From the NCBI GenBank assembly GCA_013287765.1, contig JABDDD010000017.1:1-34520 (forward strand): DNA of 34,520 bases, in the 5' to 3' direction. The stretch is from Gammaproteobacteria bacterium. Its GTDB lineage: Bacteria; Pseudomonadota; Gammaproteobacteria; DSM-16500. Position 1 is the first letter of the stretch. Every line of letters begins with the position of its first letter. Below the pieces are notes generated by a model. The model was not told the origin of the DNA. It saw nothing but the letters and a program-made list of their open reading frames with translations, and did not search any database. Below are positions 1-8,219 of the stretch, piece after piece. The position numbers and the translations under genes were made by a program.

Positions 1-2
1 CA

Positions 3-644
3 GTCTTATTTAGTATAGGCATGGGATATGTGCCAGGGATTTTATTACATCATCTTGAATCTCATGTTGCCACTTTAAGCCATCCCGCATGGGGGAAAAG
101 AAATGCTATTATTGTCTTAGGCGCAGGCACAGTTGTTGCCAAACATCATTGCATCAAACCTACTTTTATTTCTTATTCCAGAATGCTAGAAGCTGCAAAG
201 CTGTATTTTTCTTGCAAAAAAAGTAGTGATACTTGCATTATTATTCCAAGTGGCGGCGATCCAGCACATCATGGAGAATCAGAAGCAGAGACTATACAAA
301 CCGAACTCTTAGCGCTGAATGTTGCCCCACAAGATATTATTATTGAACCCAATAGCAATAATACTTTTCAAAATGCAGAAAATACTTACGCTATTTTAAA
401 AACACATTTATTTGATTCGCTGATTTTAGTCACATCTGGTATTCACATGAGACGTTCGCTACTGTATTTTTCTTTTTTTGCTATCAACCCGCAACCTGCG
501 CCTTCTGATTATATGACAGCGATTAATTCTATCGTTCCTTTAGGCTATAATTTTGCGCTGTTTGATTTTACGATGCATGAATATGTTGGAATGGCTCGGT
601 TTTATGTTTATAATTTTTTTGGCTGGAATAAAAAACCTGCCTAA
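3..644 (+). CDS. DUF218 (SanA/ElyC/YdcF-like) membrane-anchored protein, 5' end outside window
   Basis: The reading frame is open back to the window edge, and the codons before the first ATG at 21 encode more hydrophobic residues, so the gene very likely starts upstream and position 21 falls inside an N-terminal membrane helix. The visible part carries the DUF218 layout: a hydrophobic strand ending in GAG, then IIPSGGDP, a conserved acidic helix with ESEAE, the strand/turn IIIEPNSNNTFQNAENT, and VTSGIHMRRS. In this family (ElyC, SanA, YdcF) these regions form a Rossmann-like pocket; ElyC and SanA act in envelope and peptidoglycan homeostasis, but the chemistry is not settled. The substrate here cannot be told from sequence. 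It is followed 28 bases later by a second membrane protein on the same strand, possibly co-transcribed. Confidence 0.8.
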   Translation, partial: VLFSIGMGYVPGILLHHLESHVATLSHPAWGKRNAIIVLGAGTVVAKHHCIKPTFISYSRMLEAAKLYFSCKKSSDTCIIIPSGGDPAHHGESEAETIQTELLALNVAPQDIIIEPNSNNTFQNAENTYAILKTHLFDSLILVTSGIHMRRSLLYFSFFAINPQPAPSDYMTAINSIVPLGYNFALFDFTMHEYVGMARFYVYNFFGWNKKPA

Positions 645-678
645 TGCATAATAGATTTATGCGTTATGAAGGATGATT

Positions 679-1269
679 ATGCATAATATCCACGAAATAA
701 TAGGAATCATCGCTGGCATATTGGCTATTTCTGGTTATATTCCCTACGTTATTAGCATCCTGAAAGGAAAAACTCGCCCAGATCGTGCCACTTGGTTTAT
801 CTGGAGCATTGTCGGTGGCTTGCTGGCTTTTTCTTATTTAGCAACAGGTGATCCTAAAGCCATTTGGCTGCCCTTAGGTTATTTTTTCGGCCCATTTATT
901 ACTTTTATATTATCTATTTTTTATGGTTATTCAAAATGGAGCCGGCTAGATACTATTTGTGTCGCAGTGACATTTTTTAGCGTCATACCCTGGATTTTAT
1001 CTAAAAATGCAGAATTAACACTGATTATTAATGTTATTTTAGATGCAACGGGTGCTATTCCAACTTTAGTTAAAACATATCGTGAACCAGACACAGAAGA
1101 TTTAACGGCTTGGATTATTTTTGCAATAGCTAATACCCTGCAATTATTTGCTATTACTGAATGGAATAATATTTCAGTGTCTTATCCTGTCTATCTCTTT
1201 TTCTTAGCAGGCGGCATGGTTCTGTTAATTTTACGCGGAAAAATCAATCAACCAAAAGTAAAAGTATAA
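679..1269 (+). CDS. PQ-loop/SemiSWEET-like integral membrane protein
   Basis: A 196-residue, very hydrophobic protein with about six or seven membrane segments. Two halves show a similar pattern: GYIPYVISILKGKTRPDRAT followed by WFIWSIVGG near the N-terminus, and GAIPTLVKTYREPDTEDLTA followed by WIIFAIANT in the second half. A G-x-IP-x-(6-8)-K/R-x-x-T-WxxW-like repeat is what PQ-loop/MtN3-type transporters look like, so an internally duplicated small transporter is likely; no substrate can be assigned. Two in-frame ATGs occur at 673 and 679. The GAAGG ribosome binding site at 668-672 directly abuts the first and is six bases from the second, so 679 is chosen. Its 3' end overlaps the 3' end of the convergent dipZ gene by 22 bases. 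Confidence 0.7.
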   Translation: MHNIHEIIGIIAGILAISGYIPYVISILKGKTRPDRATWFIWSIVGGLLAFSYLATGDPKAIWLPLGYFFGPFITFILSIFYGYSKWSRLDTICVAVTFFSVIPWILSKNAELTLIINVILDATGAIPTLVKTYREPDTEDLTAWIIFAIANTLQLFAITEWNNISVSYPVYLFFLAGGMVLLILRGKINQPKVKV

Positions 1270-2876
1270 ATTTCTAATCCCGGCACTAAGACTTCTAATT
1301 GCAAAGTTTTATTCATAACCTCTGGCAATTCGACAGCTTGATAAAGCGTATGCGCATTCACCGTCAAACTGCTTTTCCCTTCTATAGGCGCGCCATCTAA
1401 TAATAATTTTACAACAATTGGAAAACCCGTTTTATTCCCCATAACAATAAATACTTTTTGTGCATTAAAATGAATTTTTATCATGGCATTTTTAGCCATT
1501 GCAGTTATTTTATCTGCAGAGATTAACCAATCGCCTTGTAATGCCCAATGATCTGTTCCTAAAGAAGTAGGATAAGAATAATGCGTAACTAAATCCTGCC
1601 TCACCGCTTCATTGCTTTGAAAGCGATCCATGCGAGCAAAGCCTAAATAAGTTTCAGGCGTTAAATTAGCAGCTTCAGGCGACCCGCCAAAATCAGCCAT
1701 TTTTTCCGCATTATTTATTCCTAGTAAATAACGAATATTATTTTCTGTTATATCATAATTCCCTTCACCAAAATGTTGGTAGACTACATAGCCTTTTTGG
1801 TTAATTAAATAATGTGCCGGCCAATAACTATTTCGATAATTAAGCCAAGTACGAAAATTATTATCCAATCCCACTGGATAATGAATACCATACCGTTTCA
1901 CCGCTTCTTCAACATTATTTAAATCATGTTCAAATTGAAATTCAGGAGAATGGATCCCAATAATTTCTAATCCTTTATCATGATATTTAGCATACCAATT
2001 ATTTAAATACGGAATCACCCGCACGCAATTAATGCAAGAATACGTCCAAAAATCAATTAGCACAACTTTGCCTTTTAATTCTGGTAATGTCAGCGGATTT
2101 GAATTAATCCATGCATCTATTCCTTCAATAGCAGGTGCAGGATAAGGATTTAATACGCCATCGACTATGTTATTTTGTTGCGTATTACTTGAAAAATTAG
2201 TAGATGCACCGATTGCACCTTCATTTAAAATAAGATAAGCCACAGCAAAAATAATAATGATTCCTAATATTTTTCGAAACAACATGGCATGAGTTTTAAA
2301 AAAACCAACTCGATTCATAATCGTTCTCCCAAATAAAGCAATTAAGAGCATCGGAACACCTGCCCCTATCCCAAAAGCTAATAAAGTTAAAAAACTAACA
2401 AGAGAAGTTTGCTGCAAAACTGTTTGCACAATAACAGCTGCCAAAATAGGTCCGGCACAAGGTGTCCAAATAAGCCCCACCAATCCGCCAAATAAAATAC
2501 CACTTAGAAACCCACCTTGAGGGTTATTCGCAGATTGCCAAGAAGCACCTGTCGCTGTTAATTTTGTCGTCAAAAGATTAAATTTTTCTGTCAAATAAGT
2601 AGACACCATCATGATGCCCAATAATAACAAAATCCCGTAAGAAATATCTCGCACCATATCTAAATTAACATCAGTATATTCAATTAATTTGCGTGAAAAA
2701 AAAGTTAAAATAGCAAAAGTCAGCACAAATCCAACAATAATCCCCATGGGACGCTTTTTACTTCCCTGTAATGACCCAGATAAAATAATCGGTAAAATAG
2801 GTAAAATGCAGGGTGAAATAATAAGCGCAAACCCTTCAAGAAAAGCAAGTCCGATATAAAGCACATCCGTTGGCAT
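1248..2876 (-). CDS. dipZ: DipZ-type CcdA-thioredoxin fusion (thiol:disulfide interchange protein)
   Basis: A 542-residue fusion. Residues 1-220 are a CcdA-like module of about six membrane helices with the two characteristic cysteines, SPC at C23 and TPC at C140, which pass electrons across the inner membrane. After a short linker, residues 240-390 form a periplasmic thioredoxin/redoxin domain with the active site CINC (C281, C284) in the context FWTYSCINCVRVIP. Residues 390-542 are a C-terminal beta-rich domain like that in mycobacterial DipZ. The expected role is delivery of reducing power to extracytoplasmic thiols. It is transcribed divergently from sodB, 115 bases away, so two redox-defence genes share an upstream region. 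The start has only a weak ribosome binding site, but the first helix begins immediately after it. Family assignment is firm; in vivo partners are unknown. Confidence 0.88.
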   Translation of the reverse strand: MPTDVLYIGLAFLEGFALIISPCILPILPIILSGSLQGSKKRPMGIIVGFVLTFAILTFFSRKLIEYTDVNLDMVRDISYGILLLLGIMMVSTYLTEKFNLLTTKLTATGASWQSANNPQGGFLSGILFGGLVGLIWTPCAGPILAAVIVQTVLQQTSLVSFLTLLAFGIGAGVPMLLIALFGRTIMNRVGFFKTHAMLFRKILGIIIIFAVAYLILNEGAIGASTNFSSNTQQNNIVDGVLNPYPAPAIEGIDAWINSNPLTLPELKGKVVLIDFWTYSCINCVRVIPYLNNWYAKYHDKGLEIIGIHSPEFQFEHDLNNVEEAVKRYGIHYPVGLDNNFRTWLNYRNSYWPAHYLINQKGYVVYQHFGEGNYDITENNIRYLLGINNAEKMADFGGSPEAANLTPETYLGFARMDRFQSNEAVRQDLVTHYSYPTSLGTDHWALQGDWLISADKITAMAKNAMIKIHFNAQKVFIVMGNKTGFPIVVKLLLDGAPIEGKSSLTVNAHTLYQAVELPEVMNKTLQLEVLVPGLEIYTFTFG

Positions 2877-2991
2877 CTTTTTTTAATCCCTTAAAATAAA
2901 ATTAAGTTCATTTGAGTATATCGCAAAACATTCTTGATTTCATAGACTATGAAACTTACACTTTGCTTCTAAATCCATAGGAGAAAAGCAA

Positions 2992-3573
2992 ATGACATAC
3001 GAATTACCTAAATTGCCTTATGCACTCGACGCACTACAACCGATTATTTCAAAAGAAACTTTAGAATATCATTATGGAAAACACCATCAAGCTTATGTCA
3101 ATAATTTAAACAACTTAATCAAAGACACAGAATTTGCCAACACCACTCTTGAAGAAATTATTTTAAAATCTACTGGCGGTATTTTTAACAATGCGGCACA
3201 AGTTTGGAATCATACTTTTTATTGGAATTGTTTAACACCTAACAGCCCCAAAGAACCCAGCGGAAAATTAGCAGATACTATTATTAAAACATTTGGTTCA
3301 TTTGAAGAATTTAAAAAGAAATTCAGTCAAACAGCCATTACAACATTTGGTTCAGGCTGGGCATGGCTTGCGAAAAATGCAAATGGAACACTTGAAATTT
3401 TAAGTACTAGCAATGCAGATTTACCCATGAAGCATGATAAACAAGCTTTATTAACTTGCGATGTTTGGGAACATGCTTATTATATAGATTATCGCAATAT
3501 GCGCCCAACTTATGTCGAAAAATTTTGGGAAATTGTGAATTGGGATTTTGTCACCAAACAATTCGCAGGCTAA
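2992..3573 (+). CDS. sodB: Iron superoxide dismutase
   Basis: A 193-residue cytoplasmic Fe-type superoxide dismutase, the normal family length, converting superoxide to peroxide and oxygen. The metal ligands are all visible: H27 in [12 protein letters not shown]74 in [10 protein letters not shown], and D157 and H161 in [11 protein letters not shown]. The [11 protein letters not shown] segment and Gln70 favour the iron form over manganese. AGGAG at 2979-2983 lies eight bases before the ATG. The stop codon runs straight into a long inverted repeat that probably ends transcription or stabilises the mRNA. The gene is divergent from dipZ. Confidence 0.97.
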   Translation: MTYELPKLPYALDALQPIISKETLEYHYGKHHQAYVNNLNNLIKDTEFANTTLEEIILKSTGGIFNNAAQVWNHTFYWNCLTPNSPKEPSGKLADTIIKTFGSFEEFKKKFSQTAITTFGSGWAWLAKNANGTLEILSTSNADLPMKHDKQALLTCDVWEHAYYIDYRNMRPTYVEKFWEIVNWDFVTKQFAG

Positions 3574-3664
3574 AATGTAGGGTGGACAAAGCGCAGCGTG
3601 CCCACCCATTCGTTTTTTTAACCATAAAATGGTGGGCACGCTGCGCTTTGCCCACCCTACATTT
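3573..3664. repeat. Large near-perfect inverted repeat downstream of sodB
   Basis: Arms at 3573-3610 and 3628-3664 are complementary over about 37 bases with one substitution and one single-base indel, separated by an AT-rich loop of 17 bases. The arms contain TGTAGGGTGG and GCAGCGTGCCCACC, a GC-rich motif far above local base composition that resembles dispersed palindromic repeats seen in many bacterial genomes. It starts within the sodB stop codon and ends next to the stop codon of the small lipoprotein on the other strand, so it could act as a two-way terminator. Mobility as a MITE-like element is inference. Confidence 0.85.
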
Positions 3665-3665
3665 A

Positions 3666-3797
3666 TCAGCTTGCAGCCTTACTAATTGCATGACCACCTG
3701 CTTGAATGTCTTCTCCTGCACCTTTCACTGTGTTACACCCACTTAGCGCCATGCCAAGTAATAATACCGCCATCAAACTATAAAGTGCCTTTTTCAT
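3666..3797 (-). CDS. Entericidin-like small lipoprotein
   Basis: A 43-codon ORF. The translation begins MKKALYSLMAVLLLGMALSG and then Cys21, giving a lipobox LSGC after a hydrophobic signal, followed by a mature peptide of NTVKGAGEDIQAGG and HAISKAAS. The NTVxGxGxDIxxGGxAI pattern is typical of the entericidin A/B family of short envelope lipoproteins. TGGAGGA precedes the ATG at a good distance (about 3803-3809). A longer paralogue sits immediately upstream on the same strand, with the same residues after its own lipobox. The family is linked to stress-related lysis or membrane effects in enteric bacteria; the role here is unknown. The assignment is strong because both the lipobox and the mature motif are intact. 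Confidence 0.88.
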   Translation of the reverse strand: MKKALYSLMAVLLLGMALSGCNTVKGAGEDIQAGGHAISKAAS

Positions 3798-3824
3798 AAC
3801 GATTCCTCCATTAGATTTTATTAA

Positions 3825-4205
3825 TTAATAGTTAGTAGTCGATGAACCCGTTGCTGCAGGCATAGTGGTAGTTGTTGTATTAGTAGGTGTTGTTGTCGTT
3901 GCTGTCGGTGCAGTAGTAGATGTAGTATTATTAGTCGTACTAGGTGTTACTGTTGAAGTACTACCCGTAGCAGTGCTAGACACTGGTTTTTTAACAGGCT
4001 TTTTTGTAGTAGTAGTTTTTTTAGTCGATTTTGCTTTATGTGTGGTATTTTGCGAAGAACCACCCCCCGCGACTTTTGTAATCGCCTTACCACCTGCCTG
4101 TATATCTTCCCCCATTCCCTGCACTGTATTACATCCACTTAAAAAAGCCAGAATGGTAAAAAATAATGCAAAATTTGCAAGAATGCTCTTAAAATAAGTC
4201 GTCAT
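3825..4205 (-). CDS. Entericidin-like lipoprotein with long Thr-rich C-terminal extension
   Basis: A 126-residue protein. The N-terminus has a hydrophobic signal and lipobox FLSGC (Cys25), followed by NTVQGMGEDIQAGGKAI, the same mature motif as the 43-residue neighbour downstream. Entericidins normally end here. This one continues with a Lys/Thr stretch (STKKTTTTKKPVKKPV) and about 60 residues almost entirely Thr, Ser, Pro, Ala and Asn, a mucin-like, probably disordered tail. The tail could be a surface-exposed or wall-spanning spacer; that is inference. An AGGAGAG ribosome binding site lies upstream. The two genes are 27 bases apart and clearly arose by duplication. The coding strand has an open antisense frame rich in Val, a by-product of the Thr codons. 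Confidence 0.85.
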   Translation of the reverse strand: MTTYFKSILANFALFFTILAFLSGCNTVQGMGEDIQAGGKAITKVAGGGSSQNTTHKAKSTKKTTTTKKPVKKPVSSTATGSTSTVTPSTTNNTTSTTAPTATTTTPTNTTTTTMPAATGSSTTNY

Positions 4206-4309
4206 GGAAGCTCTCCTTCAAATAGCGTCAAAATATTCAGCTTTTATTTTAACATTGATGAAGAGGGGAAAGTGATATTTATTGGATAAAATGATTATAA
4301 TTTAATCAA

Positions 4310-5632
4310 TTAATTATAATAAAAATTAGATAATAAAAAATCATGAAGAGTCAAACCTCGCATGCGTTTAGCGGTAAAGTGCGCTTGATTAATCACTTGC
4401 AACTGTTGATCGCCTAAAATTTGTTTTGCAAACCAAGAGAAACTAGTTGCCTGTTCACGACCAGATTTAACTTCTATCCAAAGCTTTTGCTTAGGCATAA
4501 CAAAATCTACCTCATGTTTGTCAGTTTGCCAAAAATTCAAGATATCAAGATCAACATTAGCAATGCACGATTGACGCCAAATTTCTTGCGCCACAACCCA
4601 TTCTAATATAGATGCAAATGTGGTGGCAGGGAGCGCCTTTAATTCCTCAATAGAGCGAGGTTTTAATGGATGCATACATAAAGCAAAAAATACATTAATA
4701 AAATGATATTTACATTCTTTACGGAAAATAGAGATTTTTTTACTTATATCGTAGGGATAAGCAGGCAATAATATCATTAAATCCGCAAGTAACTCTGTAT
4801 AGGCTTTTGCTAATGTGTTATTGGCTAAACCACTCTCGCGAGCTAATTTTGACTGACCAACGGGATTGGGTGCAAATTTATAAAGAGCGCCCAAAACAGC
4901 CATAAGATTTGCTCTAGATCTACCGCTTTGCGAAAATTCACCATATACCCAGTCGCTGACTGTATTAATGACATATTCTGCAATGCTGCCGTGTACAGCT
5001 AATGAGTTAGCACCAATAGCTGATCCGCCTGATAAAATATAGGCATATAAAATATCCGCACCAAAAGTATTACTGCATTTATTACAAAATTCTTGATATG
5101 AAATAGGCGTAAAAATATAATTATTTCGGTTCAACTTGCCTTTTCTACCAGGCAATCTTTCAAAGCCACGACGCAGATCAGTTGCTTTAGAACCTGTCGT
5201 AATCAGTAAGATATCTGCTAATTCTCCTGCATCTGCAAGGCGCTTAATGACACGTTGCCAGTCATTGATTGCAGTAATTTCATCAATAAAAATACGTTTA
5301 ATTTTTACATGATCAGGAAATAAATTAATGATTGTAATGAGAGCATCCAGTAGTGCTGCATGATTTAAAATTTCATCACCGTTAAGATACAATGCGCTGC
5401 CAGCGCCAAATTTTTCGATAGTTATTTTAATTTGTTGCTCAAGCCAAGTACTTTTACCATATTGTCTGGGACCACGAATCACTATAATTCCTGGCTCTGC
5501 TGGCAAGACTGGTAAGCCAAAATCTTGGTTAAATAAAAATGGTAGGGAAGGCAGCTCGTCTAAATGCGGCAAGACACCTTTCGCTTGTATGTCACCCTTT
5601 AAAAGATGCTGATTAATTTCTAGGCTATTCAT
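4310..5632 (-). CDS. AAA-family ATPase with DUF4143-type C-terminal domain
   Basis: A 440-residue protein of the ATPase group with an AAA_14 N-terminal part and a DUF4143-like C-terminal part. Walker A is GPRQYGKST at residues 54-62, Walker B is RIFIDEI, and a sensor-like ITTGSKA follows, then the family's PGRKGK region and a winged-helix-like middle section. Near the C-terminus EVDFVMPKQKLWIEVKSG has the D...ExK layout of the PD-(D/E)xK nuclease fold, which this family often carries. The frame extends 14 codons further to a TTG, but the ATG at 5632 (MNSLEIN) is preferred. The biological role of the family is poorly defined. A 9-bp inverted repeat lies just upstream. It stands alone, with no visible toxin or restriction partner. 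Confidence 0.8.
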   Translation of the reverse strand: MNSLEINQHLLKGDIQAKGVLPHLDELPSLPFLFNQDFGLPVLPAEPGIIVIRGPRQYGKSTWLEQQIKITIEKFGAGSALYLNGDEILNHAALLDALITIINLFPDHVKIKRIFIDEITAINDWQRVIKRLADAGELADILLITTGSKATDLRRGFERLPGRKGKLNRNNYIFTPISYQEFCNKCSNTFGADILYAYILSGGSAIGANSLAVHGSIAEYVINTVSDWVYGEFSQSGRSRANLMAVLGALYKFAPNPVGQSKLARESGLANNTLAKAYTELLADLMILLPAYPYDISKKISIFRKECKYHFINVFFALCMHPLKPRSIEELKALPATTFASILEWVVAQEIWRQSCIANVDLDILNFWQTDKHEVDFVMPKQKLWIEVKSGREQATSFSWFAKQILGDQQLQVINQAHFTAKRMRGLTLHDFLLSNFYYN

Positions 5633-5671
5633 TTTATTGTCTTTTATAAAAATATAATGGCTATGATATAT

Positions 5672-5714
5672 CAAACGTTACAAAGGTTAGTATACCCAAC
5701 GTTCATAACGTTTG
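5672..5714. repeat. Inverted repeat upstream of the AAA ATPase
   Basis: CAAACGTTA at 5672-5680 is a perfect inverted match to TAACGTTTG at 5706-5714, with a 25-base loop that itself contains a further AACGTT. It lies in the region between the ATPase and the divergent secreted-protein gene, so an operator is possible. No regulator can be named. Confidence 0.45.
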
Positions 5715-5798
5715 CAATGCGTTTTCCGTTGGTCATTTTTTTCAGCATCATCAAAGATTTAGAAAAATTTAAAATGACTAGCGCATCTAAATAAAATC

Positions 5799-5826
5799 TT
5801 GACTACTCAATAAACATGAATACAAT
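5799..5826 (+). promoter_or_regulatory. Sigma70-type promoter for the secreted-protein gene at 5857
   Basis: TTGACT at 5799-5804 and TACAAT at 5821-5826 each match the consensus at five of six positions with a 16-base spacer. The predicted start point is about 25 bases before the ATG at 5857. Confidence 0.6.
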
Positions 5827-5856
5827 AATCTTTTTACTTTTAATGAGATATGTCAC

Positions 5857-6339
5857 ATGCAAATCCAGTTACACACAAAAAAACTTTTACTAGGATTACT
5901 TTTTTTAGGAATCAATATCGCTCATGCAGAATCTCCAGGTGGCGTGAGCATTACGTTAAACGATCCAGATAACTTATGTCATTCTCAAGGTGTCACTATT
6001 AATTATGATTATTATGCTAAATCAACGACTGGCGAAAAACCACTAGATGGACGCGATCAGATATTTAATATGGTTCCAGGAAATGAGACTGCTATTTATC
6101 TTCCAACAAATTATCGTTACGGATACTTCTCCTTGAATGGACTGCATCATGCTTGCGATAGTCGCAGCTATGTGCAAGGAGGAAGTTGTGAAAATAATTT
6201 AGCAAAAGATTTCTATGGAAATCATGTGAAAGGAAATAATATTAAAATTAAAGCAACGGTAGAAAAGGCAGATTTTAATAACACGCCAGATGCAGGCTAC
6301 ACGTTAAGTTGTGTCGTTACAATCGCTCCTCCAGTCTAA
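5857..6339 (+). CDS. Small secreted protein with four cysteines, unknown function
   Basis: I do not recognise the family. The 160-residue product has a clear signal peptide: basic start (HTKK), a Leu/Gly-rich core and AHA before Glu25 as a likely cleavage site. The mature part of about 136 residues begins ESPGGVSITLNDPDN and has four cysteines (C41, two around residues 98-111, and one near 151), enough for two disulfides. It is rich in Tyr, Asn and Gly, with alternating hydrophobic residues that suggest a beta-sandwich. It has its own promoter and stands alone between two minus-strand transcription units. It could be periplasmic, exported or surface-associated. Confidence 0.7.
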   Translation: MQIQLHTKKLLLGLLFLGINIAHAESPGGVSITLNDPDNLCHSQGVTINYDYYAKSTTGEKPLDGRDQIFNMVPGNETAIYLPTNYRYGYFSLNGLHHACDSRSYVQGGSCENNLAKDFYGNHVKGNNIKIKATVEKADFNNTPDAGYTLSCVVTIAPPV

Positions 6340-6357
6340 ATTAAATGTGTTCTTTCT

Positions 6358-6384
6358 CTGCTCGTTCTTATCATAAACGAGCAG
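6358..6384. terminator. Hairpin between convergent genes
   Basis: CTGCTCGTT and AACGAGCAG form a perfect 9-bp stem around a 9-base loop. It lies between the convergent ends of the secreted-protein gene and cbpM. Neither strand has a clear T-run afterwards, so a two-way terminator is likely from position but not proven. Confidence 0.5.
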
Positions 6385-6436
6385 TAGAAAACTTCTTCGT
6401 CAGACCAACCGGTGCTCCTTGTTGCAAAAGGCTATT

Positions 6437-6742
6437 TTAAATTTTCGTTATTTTTTCTAAAAATTGAATGCGCGCTTGCATCTCATCTATTTGCTCTAGT
6501 AAATCACAAGCAAGAATTGCGCCTGATAAATTGACTTCTAAATCTTCTTGTAAATGCAACACCCGTTGAATACGATGCAAGTGCTGTACTTCAAATCGCC
6601 AGCTTTCTTGACTCACTCCCTTAGGTTCAATTGCACCATACTCTAATAATTCAAATAAAAAATCATGGGTAATGTGACAAGCTTGGCAGATTTCCTCAAG
6701 ACTTAATTCGGGATCCGTTTCAACTATGATGATTTCGGCCAT
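6437..6742 (-). CDS. cbpM: Chaperone modulator CbpM
   Basis: A 101-residue protein of the CbpM family, which binds the J domain of CbpA and inhibits it. It shows the MerR-like helix-turn-helix start: LSLEEICQACHITHDFLFELLEYGAIEP, then a conserved W and RIQRVLHLQEDLEVNLSGAILACDLLEQIDEMQARIQFLEK, ending in a coiled-coil-like helix. It lies 40 bases downstream of cbpA on the same strand, the usual order for this pair. It is the last gene of the clpB-usp-cbpA-cbpM set and is followed by a hairpin shared with a convergent gene. Confidence 0.9.
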   Translation of the reverse strand: MAEIIIVETDPELSLEEICQACHITHDFLFELLEYGAIEPKGVSQESWRFEVQHLHRIQRVLHLQEDLEVNLSGAILACDLLEQIDEMQARIQFLEKITKI

Positions 6743-6782
6743 CGAATGACTTCCCTTTTTTAAATTTTAAAATTTCTAAATT

Positions 6783-7760
6783 TTAAGAAAACAAATGTGC
6801 TCGCGGATCAAATGGCAAATCTTTCGCCATTTTTTCATATAAACCACGTGCTGCATCTGTTTTTGCAGGCGGCGTTAAAATTTGCAGTAAAATATATTGA
6901 TCACCTGCTGCAGACTTTCCGGGTAATCCACGTCCTTTTAAACGTAATGTTTGACCCGTTTGCGCACCTGCTGCTATTTTTAAGTCAACCGAACCACCCA
7001 ATGTCGGTACTGTTATTTTTGCGCCTAATGCCGCCTCCCAAGGTGTAATCGGTAAAGTCAAATACACATTTTTTGCCTGCAAAGTGAAAAAAGGATGCGG
7101 TTCAATCTCAATTTCAAGAAATAAATCACCATTGGCTGCACCATGAGCGCCTTTTGCTCCTTGATTGCTTAGGCGTAATTGTTGCCCGGAAATAATACCT
7201 GCAGGAATTGTGATTTTCAAAGTGCGCGTCACTTCACGAATTTGACCCTGCGCATCGATTTCTGGCACTTTGAAATAAATGGTCTTGCTCCCACCCTGAA
7301 AAGCTTCGCTCAAAGTAATACGAATTTTAGCGTGTTCATCTTGTCCACGCTGCGGTCTGATCGGTCTTGGCCGATGTTGTCCACCTTGTTGATGCGTGGC
7401 TCTACCAAAAATAGCTTCAAAAAAATCACTAAATCCACCCCCCCCTTCACCTTGATTCTCTTCGGTAAATACCGATCCATTGACATCACCAAAGCCTTGC
7501 CAACCCGGCGGGGCACGAAATTCTTGACCGCTTTTCCATTGACTGCCTAATTGATCGTAGGCAGCACGTTTTTTGGTATCTTTTAAAACTTCATAGGCTT
7601 CTTGCACTTCTTTGAAATGTTCTTCCGCATTAGCTTCTTTGCTAACATCAGGATGATATTTTCGAGCTAATTTTCGATAAGCACGCTTAATATCATCCGA
7701 TTTTGCATCACGAGCAACGCCTAAAACATCGTAATAATCTTTATATTTCGTGTGTTCCAT
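6783..7760 (-). CDS. cbpA: Class II DnaJ co-chaperone CbpA
   Basis: A 325-residue co-chaperone that stimulates DnaK and, in E. coli, also binds curved DNA. The J domain is at residues 1-70 with the HPD signature in [10 protein letters not shown] Gly/Phe/Gln-rich linker follows, with no cysteine zinc finger, which places it with CbpA rather than DnaJ. Two beta-rich substrate-binding domains follow, with typical [15 protein letters not shown] and [21 protein letters not shown]. Its inhibitor gene cbpM lies immediately downstream. A universal stress protein gene lies 17 bases upstream and clpB beyond that, making a compact proteostasis operon. Confidence 0.94.
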   Translation of the reverse strand: MEHTKYKDYYDVLGVARDAKSDDIKRAYRKLARKYHPDVSKEANAEEHFKEVQEAYEVLKDTKKRAAYDQLGSQWKSGQEFRAPPGWQGFGDVNGSVFTEENQGEGGGGFSDFFEAIFGRATHQQGGQHRPRPIRPQRGQDEHAKIRITLSEAFQGGSKTIYFKVPEIDAQGQIREVTRTLKITIPAGIISGQQLRLSNQGAKGAHGAANGDLFLEIEIEPHPFFTLQAKNVYLTLPITPWEAALGAKITVPTLGGSVDLKIAAGAQTGQTLRLKGRGLPGKSAAGDQYILLQILTPPAKTDAARGLYEKMAKDLPFDPRAHLFS

Positions 7761-7777
7761 GTAATATCTAAAAACCT

Positions 7778-8200
7778 TTATTCAGGCAATCTCACCACTA
7801 ACACATCACAATTTGCACCATGCAACACAGCATTGGCGGTTGACCCCAATAACAAGGATAACCCGTGACGACCATGACTGCCGACTATAATTAAATCAGC
7901 GCCGATTTCAGCAGCCACTCCATGAATTTTAGATTTAGTGGGCCCCACTTCTATGCGCTGATTTTGTTTATCAACGCCTAATTTATCGCATAATTTACCT
8001 AGAGTTGCTCTTGCTTCTTCTATTAATTGCCCTTCGATATCTTCAATCCCTAAATAAGCATAACTATATCCTGGCATCGGCTCAACAACATGCACCACAG
8101 TCAACTTTGCATGCGTCAGTTCTTTGACAGCAAGTACTTTATTGGTTAAATAATCTGTTTCTTCTGACAAATCAGTTGCGTAAAGAATATGTTTATACAT
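7778..8200 (-). CDS. Universal stress protein, UspA family, ATP-binding type
   Basis: A 140-residue single-domain Usp. The start [14 protein letters not shown] and the strand LTVVHVVEP are standard, and the C-terminal half has the ATP-binding signature G-x2-G-x9-G-S in [20 protein letters not shown], so it is likely of the nucleotide-binding subclass. The end [10 protein letters not shown] is also typical. It sits between clpB (19 bases upstream) and cbpA (17 bases downstream), so it is probably translated from the same heat-shock transcript. Its specific role is not predictable. Confidence 0.92.
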   Translation of the reverse strand: MYKHILYATDLSEETDYLTNKVLAVKELTHAKLTVVHVVEPMPGYSYAYLGIEDIEGQLIEEARATLGKLCDKLGVDKQNQRIEVGPTKSKIHGVAAEIGADLIIVGSHGRHGLSLLLGSTANAVLHGANCDVLVVRLPE

Positions 8201-8219
8201 AATGATAATCCTTCCATAA

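Noticed and set aside
3865-4197. Plus-strand Val-rich ORF of 110 codons
   Set aside because: It is the antisense of the Thr-rich lipoprotein tail; repeated Thr codons read backwards give Val, and the sense frame has a lipobox and ribosome binding site.
7179-7550. Plus-strand 123-codon ORF inside cbpA
   Set aside because: It is a shadow of a well-conserved DnaJ-family gene, with no family features of its own.
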